Positions 43,430 to 52,232 of a stretch of DNA of 64,000 nucleotides are shown piece by piece. Every line of letters starts with the position of its first letter. Within the stretch, counting starts at the first letter, position 1. The notes beneath the pieces were generated by a model. That model was not told where the DNA came from, did no database searches, and was given only the letters and a program-made list of their open reading frames with translations. A program made the position numbers and the translations under genes. Source of the stretch: Actinoplanes sp. NBC_00393 (GTDB taxonomy: Bacteria > Actinomycetota > Actinomycetes > Mycobacteriales > Micromonosporaceae); NCBI RefSeq assembly GCF_036053395.1, contig NZ_CP107942.1, forward strand, positions 3,686,501 to 3,750,500, in the 5' to 3' direction.

Positions 43430-45070
43430 CTACAGGATCGAGGTGTTCAGGGTCCACACGGTGTGCGCCGGCTTCTGCTCGGTCACGATCGTGGTGATGT
43501 TGCCGACCGCCTTGTCCAGCTCCCGTTTACGGGCGGGATCGCCGTCCGGCGGCAGCCGCGACTCGGTGAAATGCACCGAGACGTCGAAGTGGAACGGGCG
43601 CGCCCGGTTCCAGAACGTCTCCAGCCCCCGCAACGGCGGCTGGCCGGGGTCGCTGATCACCAGCCGGTCCGCGGTGGCGACCATGCCGGTCGGATAGACC
43701 AGCTCGCCCGGCCCGGTGATCCGCGTCAGCTCCGGCGGGTTCGCCGCCAGGTCCACGGTGAACACGGCGGCGTGCTCGGCGACCGGGCAGATGAACGGGT
43801 TGGTGGCCGAGATCTCGAACGGCTTCAGGCCGGCGTCCAGCACGTACCGGGTGCCGTCGCGGGTCTGCGCCAGGGCGGTCGGCGCGACCAGCGCATTGGT
43901 CACCGGCAGCAGCCGGGTCTCGGTCCACGGGTTGGTGCGCCGGTCGACGCGCCGCAGGTTCCCGGACATCTCCGGCGGCCCGGCCGGCTCCTGCGGGCCG
44001 CCGTCACCGAGCAGCAGCGTGCCGCCGGCCTCGACGACCAGCGACAACGGTTCGATCACCGAGGTCAGTTTCGTACGGGTCGCGGTGACCGGGTTCGGCC
44101 GGACCGTCACGATCGACGGCACCGCGTCCTGCGGTTTCTGTCCCCCGCGGTCGAGCGCCAGCAGCTCGCCGGAGGCCGGGTCGACGGTCAGGGCCACCAT
44201 CCACACCGGTTTGCCGGGGTTGGTCAGGGTGGTGACGAGGGTGGCCGCGACCCCGTCGAACGGCGCCGGGATCGAGAACAGCCGGCCGGTGCGGGTGAGC
44301 GCGTACGCGGTCTCCGGCGCCCCGTCGCGCGGCGGCCGGACCGCGACGGCCACCACGTCCTTGAGGTTGGTGGCGCCCGCCAGCGGCGCCGGGCGCGGCG
44401 GGGTTCCGGCGGTGCGGTAGCGGCCGGAGCCGTCGAGATGCCAGACCCGGCCGGGCAGGGCCACCCCGGCGTCGTCGGGCAGCCCGATGTCGGCGACGAA
44501 CAGGCTGCCGTCGGCGCCGGTCGTTACGTGCCACGGCCGGGTCAGGCCCTCGGCACGCACCTGGGTGCCGATCACCACCGGGCCCTGCGAGACCAGCGCG
44601 GTCACCTCGGCGCGTTCGCCGGGGCGCGGCACGACCGACACCAGCCGGGCGCCGTCGTCGACACAGACCCGTGGCTGGGTGCTGCCCACCGCGTACAGAT
44701 CAAGGTTTTGATTGAGGCCCGCCCGGCGCCCGCGCAACCGGTAGATCCGGGCGATCTCCGCGGTCACCTTGCGGCGCTGGTATTCGTCCCACAGCAGCTC
44801 GCCCTGCAGCGTCGGGAAGTCCAGCGCCACCCAGGAGGCCAGCCACGGCAGGAACTCCGCCGGCGTGGTCCACGGGTCGAACAGCCGGTGCAGCTCGGCG
44901 ATCCGGTCGGTGAACGCCGGATGCTCGCGGTCGCCGTCCGGCAGGCCGGTGGCGATCTTCTCGAAGATGCGCAGCAGCGCGCCGAGCCCGAGCCCGCCGG
45001 ACTCCGGAGGCGGATCGTCGCGCCACAGAATCGGCGGCAGGTAGCGCAGGTAGCTGCTCACGTCGCTCAT
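43430..45070 (-). CDS. eCIS baseplate wedge protein, Afp12-like, with beta-propeller-like insertion
   Basis: 546 residues. The N-terminus SSYLRYLPPILWRDD and FDPWTTPAEFLPWLASWVAL is the phage tail protein I / Afp12 signature. The C-terminus (FWNRARPFHFDVSVHFTESR ... PAHTVWTLNTSIL) is the matching family end. Between them, from about 150 to 480, is an insertion of NHL/YncE-like strands (PWHVTTGADGSLFVADIGLP, VWMVALTVDPASGELLALDR, NALVAPTALAQTRDGTRYVL). It could present an extra domain at the baseplate rim. ATGA overlap with Afp11. Confidence 0.87.
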   Translation of the reverse strand: MSDVSSYLRYLPPILWRDDPPPESGGLGLGALLRIFEKIATGLPDGDREHPAFTDRIAELHRLFDPWTTPAEFLPWLASWVALDFPTLQGELLWDEYQRRKVTAEIARIYRLRGRRAGLNQNLDLYAVGSTQPRVCVDDGARLVSVVPRPGERAEVTALVSQGPVVIGTQVRAEGLTRPWHVTTGADGSLFVADIGLPDDAGVALPGRVWHLDGSGRYRTAGTPPRPAPLAGATNLKDVVAVAVRPPRDGAPETAYALTRTGRLFSIPAPFDGVAATLVTTLTNPGKPVWMVALTVDPASGELLALDRGGQKPQDAVPSIVTVRPNPVTATRTKLTSVIEPLSLVVEAGGTLLLGDGGPQEPAGPPEMSGNLRRVDRRTNPWTETRLLPVTNALVAPTALAQTRDGTRYVLDAGLKPFEISATNPFICPVAEHAAVFTVDLAANPPELTRITGPGELVYPTGMVATADRLVISDPGQPPLRGLETFWNRARPFHFDVSVHFTESRLPPDGDPARKRELDKAVGNITTIVTEQKPAHTVWTLNTSIL

Positions 45071-47283
45071 CGCTGGACCTGCTGCACCTTGACCACCTGG
45101 GCGGTATCGGCGGCGGCACAGACCAGCTCGTAGTCGGCGACGCGCACCGACGCCCCGAAGTCGGACAGCGGGAACGGCCGTTCCAGGTCGGCGTTGAACG
45201 CGCCGCCCGGGCCCATCGGCGGGAAGTGGTAGGCGGGCACGTCCGGTTTCATCTGCAGGGTGCTGATGAAACCGATGTCCTCCGCCGGCATCAGCGCGCG
45301 GAACAGGTCCGAGGTGAACACCGGTTCGCCGACCTGCCAGCCGCCGCCCTCCGGACCGCCGCGCGTCGGGTGCAGGAACCGCTGGATCCGGGCGCGGGTG
45401 TCGCTCTCGATGGTGCCGGTGTCGGCCCCGGCGGCCAGCGCCTCCTGCCAGACCTGGATGGTGACGCTGACGATGACCGGCAGGTACCGCGGCGCCACCA
45501 CCTCCAGCCGGGCGGTGAGGTCACGGCGGGCATCGAGGTACGCCGAGACGAGCCGGATCTGATCCTGGGTCGGCTCCGGCCGCGGGATCTCGAAGCCGCG
45601 GTCCGGCACGATCACCAGGTTCACCGTTCCCGGCGCCCGCACCAGCCCGCCGAACTCCCACGGCTGGCCCTTCTGGAACGGGGTCACCGCACCGGCCGGC
45701 GGGTTGTGCAGCCGCGGCGGCAGGCACCGGCGGATCACCAGGTCGTTGGCGGCCTCCCGGGCCAGGAACTCGTAGTCGTCGACGGTGACCGCGCGATAGC
45801 GGATCCGCAGCTCCTCCGGCGCGCGGCGCATGGTCTCCTCGATCGGCTCCTCGTCCGCGCCGTCACGGGCCGGGCCGAGGTTGGTGACCGCGGCGATCCC
45901 CGGCGGCAGGTTCGTGTCCGGCGCGGTGGTCAGCACCACCACCTGGCCGGGCGCGACGTTGCCGGCCGCGCCCCGGTCCACGTGGCGGTACCGGGCGGCC
46001 CGGACCCGGCTGCCGGCGGCCGGCACCGAGCCGCTGCCCTGGTTCGACTGCGGGTCGAAGTTGCCGAAGCGCACCTCACCGGCGACCGGGTCGATCCGGT
46101 ACACCTGCCCGGGCCCGGTCTGGAACTCCTCGACCAGCGTCCAGTCCTGCCAGACCGGCGGCGTCCCGGATTCCACCTGGACGTGCAGGTCCGCGTACGG
46201 CGCGGCGATGCCCGGCCGGCGGAACAGCGGCCGCTCGCGCAGCGCGAACACCTGGAAGGGCTGCCCGGTGCTGGCGCCCAGCACCTCCGGCCGGCGGATG
46301 GTCAGCGCGGTCCGCGCGGACACGGCGTTGAACAGCAGCCGGTCGATGCCGAAGGTCAGCGGCGGGGGCGGGTCGGCGCCGGCCGGCACGGACACCGCGG
46401 GCGCGGTGAACTGCAGCCCGACCCAGAACAGCGGGTCGGTGACCGCGTCCGCCGCACCGGCCGGCAGGACCGCGGTCCACGGTTTGGTGGCCGGCGGGCC
46501 GGCGGCGCGCTGGGTGGCCCAGTCGGCGGGGACCGTCACGCGCAGGGTGCCGTCGTGCCGCAGGCCGTCGGTGGCATCGGTGACGGTGAGCGCCGGCCAG
46601 GCCGTCGGCTGGTCGGTGCCCTTGGAGAACCGCGCGGCCACGGTGACCGGCTTGTCCGGCAGGGCGGCCTGGAACAGCCGGATGTCGAGCACCAGCGGGT
46701 CGGTGACCGCCTTGGTGAAGCCGAGCAGCACGTCCACGCTCTGCCCGGCGGGCACCTGGATCAGGTGGTGTGCCGTGGGTGGCCCGATCAGCTCGGCCGT
46801 CCTGTTGCGGTAGTTCCCGGCGATCGCCGCGTTGCTCTTGCGGGCCGGCAACTGCAGGGCGGCTGTCAGCTCGGTCGGCAGGACCACCAGGTCGGAGTCG
46901 GTCTCGAACACCACCGGCTGGCCGCCGGCGGCGTCGACGGTCTGCGCCTGTGTCCCGGCCGGCACCGTGGTTCTGGTGGGCACGGCGGAGGTGAAGGTCA
47001 GGTACGTGCGGGCCGGGTTCTGCGGGTCACGGGTGATGCCGAGCAGGTTGAGGAACGCCAGATAGTTCTTCTCCGGCGTCTGGTTCAGCCGGAAGATGAT
47101 GTTCTCGCCCAGCCAGGCGAACAACTCGATGAGGGTGATCCCGAGGTCGCTGGGGTTGTGGTCGGTCCACTGCGGCGCGTACTTCGGGATCAGGGCGCGC
47201 ATCTCGTCGACGAGGTCCTGCCACGTCCGGTCGTCGAGATCGGGCGGAAGGATGCGGCCTCGGCGCGACTCCAGCGTCATCAC
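45067..47283 (-). CDS. eCIS baseplate wedge protein, Afp11-like (gp6/baseplate J family)
   Basis: 738 residues. It starts with WQDLVDEMRALIPKYAPQWT and DHNPSDLGITLIELFAWLGE, the diagnostic N-terminus of Afp11/Pvc11. It continues with beta-rich domains and ends with ARFNADLERPFPLSDFG-type sequence. The wedge proteins form the ring that opens when the sheath contracts. GTG 47283 and ATG 47280 are both possible; both overlap the stop of the gp25-like gene. Confidence 0.92.
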   Translation of the reverse strand: MMTLESRRGRILPPDLDDRTWQDLVDEMRALIPKYAPQWTDHNPSDLGITLIELFAWLGENIIFRLNQTPEKNYLAFLNLLGITRDPQNPARTYLTFTSAVPTRTTVPAGTQAQTVDAAGGQPVVFETDSDLVVLPTELTAALQLPARKSNAAIAGNYRNRTAELIGPPTAHHLIQVPAGQSVDVLLGFTKAVTDPLVLDIRLFQAALPDKPVTVAARFSKGTDQPTAWPALTVTDATDGLRHDGTLRVTVPADWATQRAAGPPATKPWTAVLPAGAADAVTDPLFWVGLQFTAPAVSVPAGADPPPPLTFGIDRLLFNAVSARTALTIRRPEVLGASTGQPFQVFALRERPLFRRPGIAAPYADLHVQVESGTPPVWQDWTLVEEFQTGPGQVYRIDPVAGEVRFGNFDPQSNQGSGSVPAAGSRVRAARYRHVDRGAAGNVAPGQVVVLTTAPDTNLPPGIAAVTNLGPARDGADEEPIEETMRRAPEELRIRYRAVTVDDYEFLAREAANDLVIRRCLPPRLHNPPAGAVTPFQKGQPWEFGGLVRAPGTVNLVIVPDRGFEIPRPEPTQDQIRLVSAYLDARRDLTARLEVVAPRYLPVIVSVTIQVWQEALAAGADTGTIESDTRARIQRFLHPTRGGPEGGGWQVGEPVFTSDLFRALMPAEDIGFISTLQMKPDVPAYHFPPMGPGGAFNADLERPFPLSDFGASVRVADYELVCAAADTAQVVKVQQVQR

Positions 47284-47666
47284 GCACGCTCCAGGGCGAA
47301 GGGGAACACGAACAGGTGCTCGGCGGCGGTGGCGCGCAGCCGGTACCGGACTTCGATGACCAGCTGATCGGCCCGCAGGTCGTTGCTCACCACGACGTCC
47401 AGGACCTCGATCCGCGGCTCCCAGCGGTCCAGCGCGTCCTTGACGTAGTAGGCGGCCAGGCTGGCCGTGGTGGCGTTGTTGGCCGCGAAGACCAGGCTCT
47501 TGAGGTTGCCGCCGAACGCGGGGCGCATCAGCCGCTCGCCGTGCTGGGTGCCGAGGATCAGCCGGATCGACTCCTCCACCCGGGCGACGCCGGTGGACTC
47601 GCCGAGCCCGCGCACCCCGAGCCGCAGCGGGAACGCCAGACCCTGGCCGAGATGTTCGTCGGCCAT
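47280..47666 (-). CDS. eCIS gp25-like baseplate protein, Afp9-like
   Basis: 128 residues. GQGLAFPLRLGVRGLGESTG, VEESIRLILGTQHGERLMRP-AFG and VLDVVVSNDLRADQLVIEVRYRL are the conserved gp25 signature (the E-x-x-R-x-(I/L)-L-x-T-x-x-G-E-R-x-M-x-P-x-(F/Y)-G core). It acts with Afp11 at the inner baseplate and seeds sheath polymerisation. The ATG overlaps the PAAR gene stop by one base (TGATG). Confidence 0.93.
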   Translation of the reverse strand: MADEHLGQGLAFPLRLGVRGLGESTGVARVEESIRLILGTQHGERLMRPAFGGNLKSLVFAANNATTASLAAYYVKDALDRWEPRIEVLDVVVSNDLRADQLVIEVRYRLRATAAEHLFVFPFALERA

Positions 47667-48013
47667 CACGCCACCGCCGCCGCTGCCGTGAGCCGGGTCT
47701 GATTCGCGGTCGCCGTGACGGCGCTGCCGGCCGGGACGCCGTCGGTCGTCCCGGCCACGTCGGCGAGCAGCACCGGAACCCCGCCCACGGTGAGCTTCGA
47801 CCGCTCGCCGGCGGTCACCGTGAGCACTTTCAGACACGGCTTGGTGGACGGCGGGTTGGCCGGGGTCGTGCAGCCGGCGATGTCCTTGCCGGTCAGGCCG
47901 GCGAGCAGCACCGGCTGCTTGCCGACGGTGAGCCGCGAGCTCGTGCCGGCCGTCACCAGTCCCGGCGGATGCGGGCAGGCCACCGCGCTCGGCGCGACGA
48001 GTACCGCTGTCAC
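47666..48013 (-). CDS. PAAR-like spike tip protein, Afp10-like
   Basis: 115 residues from GTG 48013 (GTGA overlap with the spike gene). The start VTAVLVAPSAVACPHPPG is the PAAR-like (DUF4280-type) opening with potential metal ligands (Cys-Pro-His). Short beta repeats follow (SRLTVGKQPVLLAGL, SKLTVGGVPVLLADV), each ending in a strand that would form the cone. It sharpens the tip of the Afp8 spike. Confidence 0.87.
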   Translation of the reverse strand: MTAVLVAPSAVACPHPPGLVTAGTSSRLTVGKQPVLLAGLTGKDIAGCTTPANPPSTKPCLKVLTVTAGERSKLTVGGVPVLLADVAGTTDGVPAGSAVTATANQTRLTAAAAVA

Positions 48014-49584
48014 GTTACGTCCACCCCCGTCGGTGTCATCTCGATCTTGGTCAGTCCGGCTTCGAGCTTGATGTTCCCGGTGGCCTTGATGGACAGGTCG
48101 CCGGCGGCGCTGATGGTGAGCGAGCCCAGGCCGAGGCTGTCGTCGAAGGTGATCTCGTGCCCGGACGGGGTGGTGAGCATCCGCGTGCTGTTCAGGCCGT
48201 CCGCGTTGGTCGTCGGCGGCGGCCGTTTCGCCGTCCACAGCGCGCCGAGCACGTACGGTTTGCTCACGTCCCCGCCGAGGAACGCGACGAGCACCTGGTC
48301 GCCCACGGCCGGCAGCGCCCAGAAGCCGGTGCCGTCGCCGGCCATCGGGCGCACCATCGGCGCCCAGTCGCTGAGCGCGTTGCCCGACATCCCGGGGTAC
48401 TTCACCTTGACCCGGCCGGTCGGCGGCGCCGGCACCTCGGCCAGCAGCTCGTTGTTCGCCTCCACCTCGCCGAGCACCACGCCGTAGAAGCGTTCGGCCT
48501 GGTTCGGTGACGGTTCCTCGTTCAGCTTCTTACGCAGCATGCCGAGCAGGTTGGTGTGCCCGCGGCTGGTGATGGAGAAGTCGGTGCGGTAACCGTTGCC
48601 GTCGATGCGGTGGGTGACCTTGCGCAGCCGGTACGTGCCGCTGAACCGCTTGCCGATGCCGGCGATCTCGACGTAGCGGCCGGCCGTCAGGTCCGGGATG
48701 CCGATGCAGGAGCCGGATCCCTCGTACATGCCTTCCAGCAGGTTGCGCAGAATGGACAGGCCGAGCTGGGCGGCCTGCACCGGGTTCTCGATCGGCTCCT
48801 TGCTGACACCCTTGCGTACGAACGACATCAGTAGCTGCATCGCGGACTGGCCGAGCCGTTCGGTGATGGTCTCCGGGTCCAGGTCGGCGAGCATGGTGAC
48901 GGTGATCGCCTGCGCGAGCTCCTGGTTGTAGACCTGGATCTCCTGGACCCCGGCCAGACCGGCAGCCGAGATCCGCGGGCTGAAGCTGGACAGGTTCTTG
49001 CCCCACTCGAGCACGTGCGCGGCGAGCTGCGGCCGGGGGAAGTGGAAGTGCAGCCGGTCCCATTCGACGTACACGTCGAAGAAGTACCGGTCGGCGCAGG
49101 ACTTGAGGAACGCCATGTCGTTCTCGGCCTTGGTGCGCTTGCCGATGTACGGCGCCGGGTCGACGATCGGGATCAGCCCGTACTCGGCGGCGATCTCCGC
49201 GGCGATGATGCTGTCATTGATCAGCGGCCATTGCGCGGGGCCGGTTTGCGAGTGCCGCATCCGGTACGACTTGTCGTAGCCGGAGACCACCACGGTCGGC
49301 GCCTCGTCGGCCGGGAACGACGGCTCGATCGACGCCACCTCACCGAGGAACGCGGGCACCAGCTCATGCCCGTACCCCAAGTGGATCTCCACGGTCTTGC
49401 CCAGATCCAGCAGCGCGGAGTCGAGCAGCCGGTTGTCCGGGTTGCGCAGCGTCAACCGGAACGAGCCGGCCAGGTCCAGGTCGGTCTCCACGGTCAGGCT
49501 CAGCACCTGCCCGGCCAGGTCGGCGGCCATCGTCACGCCGGAGAGCCGGACCTCGAAACGCGGGGCGTACGGCGGTGTCGTCAT
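48010..49584 (-). CDS. eCIS spike protein, Afp8-like (VgrG family)
   Basis: 524 residues from ATG 49584. It has a gp27-like N-terminal half (APRFEVRLSGVTMAADLAGQ, FLGEVASIEPSFPADEAPTV, MRHSQTGPAQW), then a gp5-like OB fold (FYGVVLGEVEANNELLAEVP, GRVKVKYPGM, GTGFWALPAVGDQVLVAFLG, VLGALWTAKRPPP). The end is a beta-helix stalk (GSLTISAAGDLSIKATGNIK). Stop codon overlaps PAAR; start overlaps the Afp7 stop (ATGA). Confidence 0.93.
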   Translation of the reverse strand: MTTPPYAPRFEVRLSGVTMAADLAGQVLSLTVETDLDLAGSFRLTLRNPDNRLLDSALLDLGKTVEIHLGYGHELVPAFLGEVASIEPSFPADEAPTVVVSGYDKSYRMRHSQTGPAQWPLINDSIIAAEIAAEYGLIPIVDPAPYIGKRTKAENDMAFLKSCADRYFFDVYVEWDRLHFHFPRPQLAAHVLEWGKNLSSFSPRISAAGLAGVQEIQVYNQELAQAITVTMLADLDPETITERLGQSAMQLLMSFVRKGVSKEPIENPVQAAQLGLSILRNLLEGMYEGSGSCIGIPDLTAGRYVEIAGIGKRFSGTYRLRKVTHRIDGNGYRTDFSITSRGHTNLLGMLRKKLNEEPSPNQAERFYGVVLGEVEANNELLAEVPAPPTGRVKVKYPGMSGNALSDWAPMVRPMAGDGTGFWALPAVGDQVLVAFLGGDVSKPYVLGALWTAKRPPPTTNADGLNSTRMLTTPSGHEITFDDSLGLGSLTISAAGDLSIKATGNIKLEAGLTKIEMTPTGVDVT

Positions 49585-50327
49585 CGGACCCGCCCCGGGA
49601 TGACCAGGGTGGCGCCGACCGCGATGGCCAGCGGGTCGACGATGTTGTTGGCCCGGGCGATCTCCCGCCAGCGGCCCGGGTCGCCGAGGTAGACCCCGGC
49701 GATGCCGCTGAGGGTGTCGCCGTCGAGCACGACGTGCACGGCCGCGGACGGGTCCGCCACGGCGCTGACCACCTGGTTGACGACGGCGGAGGCGGTGGGT
49801 GAGCCGAGGAACAGGCCGCGCCGGATCTCGAGTTGCACGTCGGCGTACTCCTGCAGGCGTACCGACATGGTGGAGCGCACCGGCGTGCCGTCGCGGTCGA
49901 ACATGGTGAACCGCTGCCCGGCCTCGGTGAGCACACACCGGAACTGCACCTGGCCGAGGGAGAACAGCAGCACCGGCGGGGCCATCGTGCGCGGCTGCAC
50001 GTCGAGCAGCGCGACGATCGGCGCGGTGTGGGTGCGCACGTCCTCGCCGGTCTCGTACGTGTCGAAGAACAGCTCCATGGTGAGCACCCGGTTCTTGCCG
50101 CGCACGTACTGCACCGGCGAGGCGTTGCGGCCCGGGATGCCGACCTCGGCGAACTGGTTGCCCTGTTCGAATTTGAGCTCCTCCGGGTTGTACATGACCG
50201 GGTGGCCCACCCCGGACGCGGTGTCGATCAGGACCGCCTTGGCCAGTTCGGCGCGCGCCAGCTGCGGCGCCAGACGCTGCAACTGGCGCAGTGTGGCCAA
50301 ACGCCGCCGCGGGATCGGTGCCGTCAT
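49581..50327 (-). CDS. LysM-containing tube/baseplate adaptor, Afp7-like
   Basis: 248 residues. MYNPEELKFEQGNQFAEVGI, VQYVRGKNRVLTMELFFDTY (family core) and FRCVLTEAGQRFTMFDRDGT match Afp7/Pvc7 and phage gp53-like proteins. A LysM domain closes the chain (HVVLDGDTLSGIAGVYLGDP to TLVIPGRVR, about 198-247). It joins the inner tube to the spike hub. One base lies between it and the previous stop. Confidence 0.92.
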   Translation of the reverse strand: MTAPIPRRRLATLRQLQRLAPQLARAELAKAVLIDTASGVGHPVMYNPEELKFEQGNQFAEVGIPGRNASPVQYVRGKNRVLTMELFFDTYETGEDVRTHTAPIVALLDVQPRTMAPPVLLFSLGQVQFRCVLTEAGQRFTMFDRDGTPVRSTMSVRLQEYADVQLEIRRGLFLGSPTASAVVNQVVSAVADPSAAVHVVLDGDTLSGIAGVYLGDPGRWREIARANNIVDPLAIAVGATLVIPGRVR

Positions 50328-50328
50328 G

Positions 50329-51213
50329 TCAGCCTCCCCGCTCGAAGTCGGTGCGCACCCGGTGCATCAGCTCCTCGATCAGGTCGCGGCGCAGCGCCTC
50401 CAGGTCCAGCTGCGGGGCGGGCGCGGCCGCGGCGGTGGCCTCGGTCCGGTCGACGTCGGCGCGCATCACCGGGCCGGCTGCGGGCGCGGTGCCGTTCGGG
50501 GTGGACGCCGCGCTGCCGTTGCCTGCCGCAGCGCCGGGTGTGCCGGAGACGAACAGTGCGGCGCTCCCCCGCGCGCTGGACGCCTGCTGCCGCGTCGCCC
50601 GCTCGACCTGCAACGCCTCGCGTTCCTCGATCTCGGCGCCACCGGGCGAGGTGTGGTGGGCGGCGGCGGATCCGCCACGGCGCAGCGCCGCGGTGACATG
50701 GCTGGCCTCGTGCGCGAGCAGAGCGAATCCCTCGGCAGTGTCCGGCTGCAACTTGCCGGACCGCATCCGTACGTCGGTGCCGCTCGTGACCGCGTCGGCG
50801 CGCTGCCCACGAGCCCGGGTGTCCGCGGCAGCGCCGGTGAGCACGCGCATGACCGCCGCGCCCGGCCCGGCGACCGCACCCAGCCGGGCGCGCACGTCCA
50901 CCGGAAGCACCCGCTCGGTCTCCGCTGCGGCCGGCACAGCCACGGCTTCGTCCGGTGAGGGAGAGGTTTCGCCCGGCGAGGCCGCAGACGCGGCGAACCG
51001 GCGCCGGACACCAGGCGGCGGCCGCCCATCAACCTCGTGCCGCTCGAACCGCTCCGCCCAGGACGCGTTCAGCTCAGCGGCCCGCCGCAGCGCCGGGCCC
51101 AGCCCCGCAGCCCACGGATACGTGGTCAGGTGCCGGGCCGCCAGTTCCTCGCCGACGGCGCTGAGGCGTTCGCCGAGCGTGGCCGGGCGCGGCACGTCAT
51201 CGGGATCCCGCAT
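50329..51213 (-). CDS. Small DUF4157-like protein within the structural genes
   Basis: 294 residues. After a helical N-terminal region and a Pro/Ala-rich linker, residues ~100-175 show a DUF4157 domain (LPVDVRARLGAVAGPGAAVM, MRSGKLQPDTAEGFALLAHE with HEASH). The C-terminal part is low complexity with a terminal amphipathic helix (LDLEALRRDLIEELMHRVRT). It has no toxin domain. Position among tube and spike genes, not with the effectors, suggests a structural or cargo-docking role. AAGGGGG box before ATG 51213. Confidence 0.8.
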   Translation of the reverse strand: MRDPDDVPRPATLGERLSAVGEELAARHLTTYPWAAGLGPALRRAAELNASWAERFERHEVDGRPPPGVRRRFAASAASPGETSPSPDEAVAVPAAAETERVLPVDVRARLGAVAGPGAAVMRVLTGAAADTRARGQRADAVTSGTDVRMRSGKLQPDTAEGFALLAHEASHVTAALRRGGSAAAHHTSPGGAEIEEREALQVERATRQQASSARGSAALFVSGTPGAAAGNGSAASTPNGTAPAAGPVMRADVDRTEATAAAAPAPQLDLEALRRDLIEELMHRVRTDFERGG

Positions 51214-51238
51214 GCCGTTCCCCCTTTCCGGCGTCGCT

Positions 51239-51388
51239 TCAGTGCGTCTCGAGTTGCGCCGAGATCTCCCGCACCCACCGCACGCGCTGGGCGTGGTCGA
51301 GGGCGAGCACCTCGGTGAGGGTCCAGTGCGCGTGCCGGCCGAGGAAGGCTGCCTCCCGGTGAACCCGGTCCAGGGGGTAGCCGGCTAT
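51239..51388 (-). CDS. Afp6/DUF6760-like small protein; probably made by -1 frameshift from the preceding gene
   Basis: The conserved part (IAGYPLDRVHREAAFLGRHA, then HWTLTEVLALDHAQRVRWVR) matches the ~50-residue DUF6760-type proteins found beside tube genes in eCIS, whose hallmark is G-Y-P-L-D ... H-W-x-x-x-E-(I/V)-L-x-L-(D/E)-H. It has no normal start: the first conserved codon is ATA. GTG 51439 in the same frame would start within the previous gene and add Pro/Gly-rich residues. A slippery G-GGG-GGA lies right at the junction. Confidence 0.7.
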   Translation of the reverse strand: MAGYPLDRVHREAAFLGRHAHWTLTEVLALDHAQRVRWVREISAQLETH

Positions 51389-51394
51389 CCCCCC
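51385..51394 (-). other. Candidate -1 ribosomal frameshift site (GGGGGGA directly before TAG)
   Basis: Read on the minus strand, the tail-chaperone-like frame ends CTG-GGG-GGA-TAG. The heptamer G-GGG-GGA (51394-51388) fits the X-XXY-YYZ rule, and a -1 slip continues directly into the conserved IAGYPLDR frame. Six G's were counted in the sequence. Confidence 0.55.
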
Positions 51395-51759
51395 AGCAGG
51401 GGGACCTCCACCTCGTGCGGCTCGTGGCAGTGCGGGCACACCACGGCGAGCACCTGCGGGGTGAGCCCGTTGATCCGGTTGTAGAGGTCCTGCAGGTGCG
51501 CCAGGTCCTCGGAGAACAGGCCCTCCACCACGCCGGCGTTGACCTCCGGCAGCGAGCCGAGCCGGGTGATCACCCGGGCCAGCAGCAGCACGATCAGGTA
51601 CGCCGGCCAGTTCTGTACGCGCGGATCGCGCAACGGATAGATCTCGTCCGCCGCCGTCGCCAGCCGCATCGAGCCGCTGCGGTGCAGCGTGCCGCCGGCG
51701 TCGACGTACCCCTTCGGCAGTTCGAAGGGCACCTCGGTGACCAGCACGTCCGCGGTCAT
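51385..51759 (-). CDS. Tail-assembly-chaperone-like eCIS protein
   Basis: 124 residues from ATG 51759 (ATGA overlap with the tube gene). LPKGYVDAGGTLHRSGSMRLATAADE and IYPLRDPRVQNWPAYLIVLLLARVITRLG have the layout of phage tail assembly proteins (such as those between tube and tape measure genes). At the C-terminus VVCPHCHEPHEVEV is a C-x-x-C plus His set that may bind zinc. The gene sits directly behind the tube, as tail assembly chaperones do in phages. Confidence 0.72.
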   Translation of the reverse strand: MTADVLVTEVPFELPKGYVDAGGTLHRSGSMRLATAADEIYPLRDPRVQNWPAYLIVLLLARVITRLGSLPEVNAGVVEGLFSEDLAHLQDLYNRINGLTPQVLAVVCPHCHEPHEVEVPLLGG

Positions 51760-52193
51760 GCCCGGACGACCCCCTCGTGCGAGAGCACCAGCGTCTCGAT
51801 GAGGATCTCGTTGCCCTTGGCGTTGAGGCCGGACAGCTCCCACTTCGACGGCCAGGCGCCGGTGACGTTCCAGCGGGCCACCTCGGTGCTGCGGTCCATG
51901 TCGTGGACCACCACCGAGACGTTCTGCCGGTCGACGTTGCCGTCGACGATGCGCTGGCGCCAGTCCCACAGCTCGGTGGACGCGGTGGATCCCCACTTGA
52001 GGGTGATGTCGCTGTAGGTCGTACGGCCGGGCAGTTTGCGGACGTTGCCCTCACCGCCCTGGCGGTGCTCGATCGACTCGGTCGTCGAGCCCAGGCCGCT
52101 GCACTCGGTGAAGCTGCCCTGCGCGATCCCCTCGATCTCGATCAGGAAGTTGAAACTGCGGAACGGATCCACCCGTTCCCCGGTCTGGGGCAT
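51756..52193 (-). CDS. eCIS inner tube protein (Afp1/Afp5-like)
   Basis: 145 residues. DPFRSFNFLIEIEGIAQGSF and TECSGLGSTTESIEHRQGG are the gp19/tube family opening, and RKLPGRTTYSDITLKWGST with DWRQRIVDGNVDRQNVSVVV matches the beta-barrel core. It forms the hexameric tube that carries cargo. There is only one tube gene here, while Afp and PVC have two. A GGAGG lies before the ATG. Confidence 0.95.
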   Translation of the reverse strand: MPQTGERVDPFRSFNFLIEIEGIAQGSFTECSGLGSTTESIEHRQGGEGNVRKLPGRTTYSDITLKWGSTASTELWDWRQRIVDGNVDRQNVSVVVHDMDRSTEVARWNVTGAWPSKWELSGLNAKGNEILIETLVLSHEGVVRA

Positions 52194-52232
52194 GGCGCCT
52201 CCCTGCGTCGTGGTGTGCGGCCGGCCGGCGGC

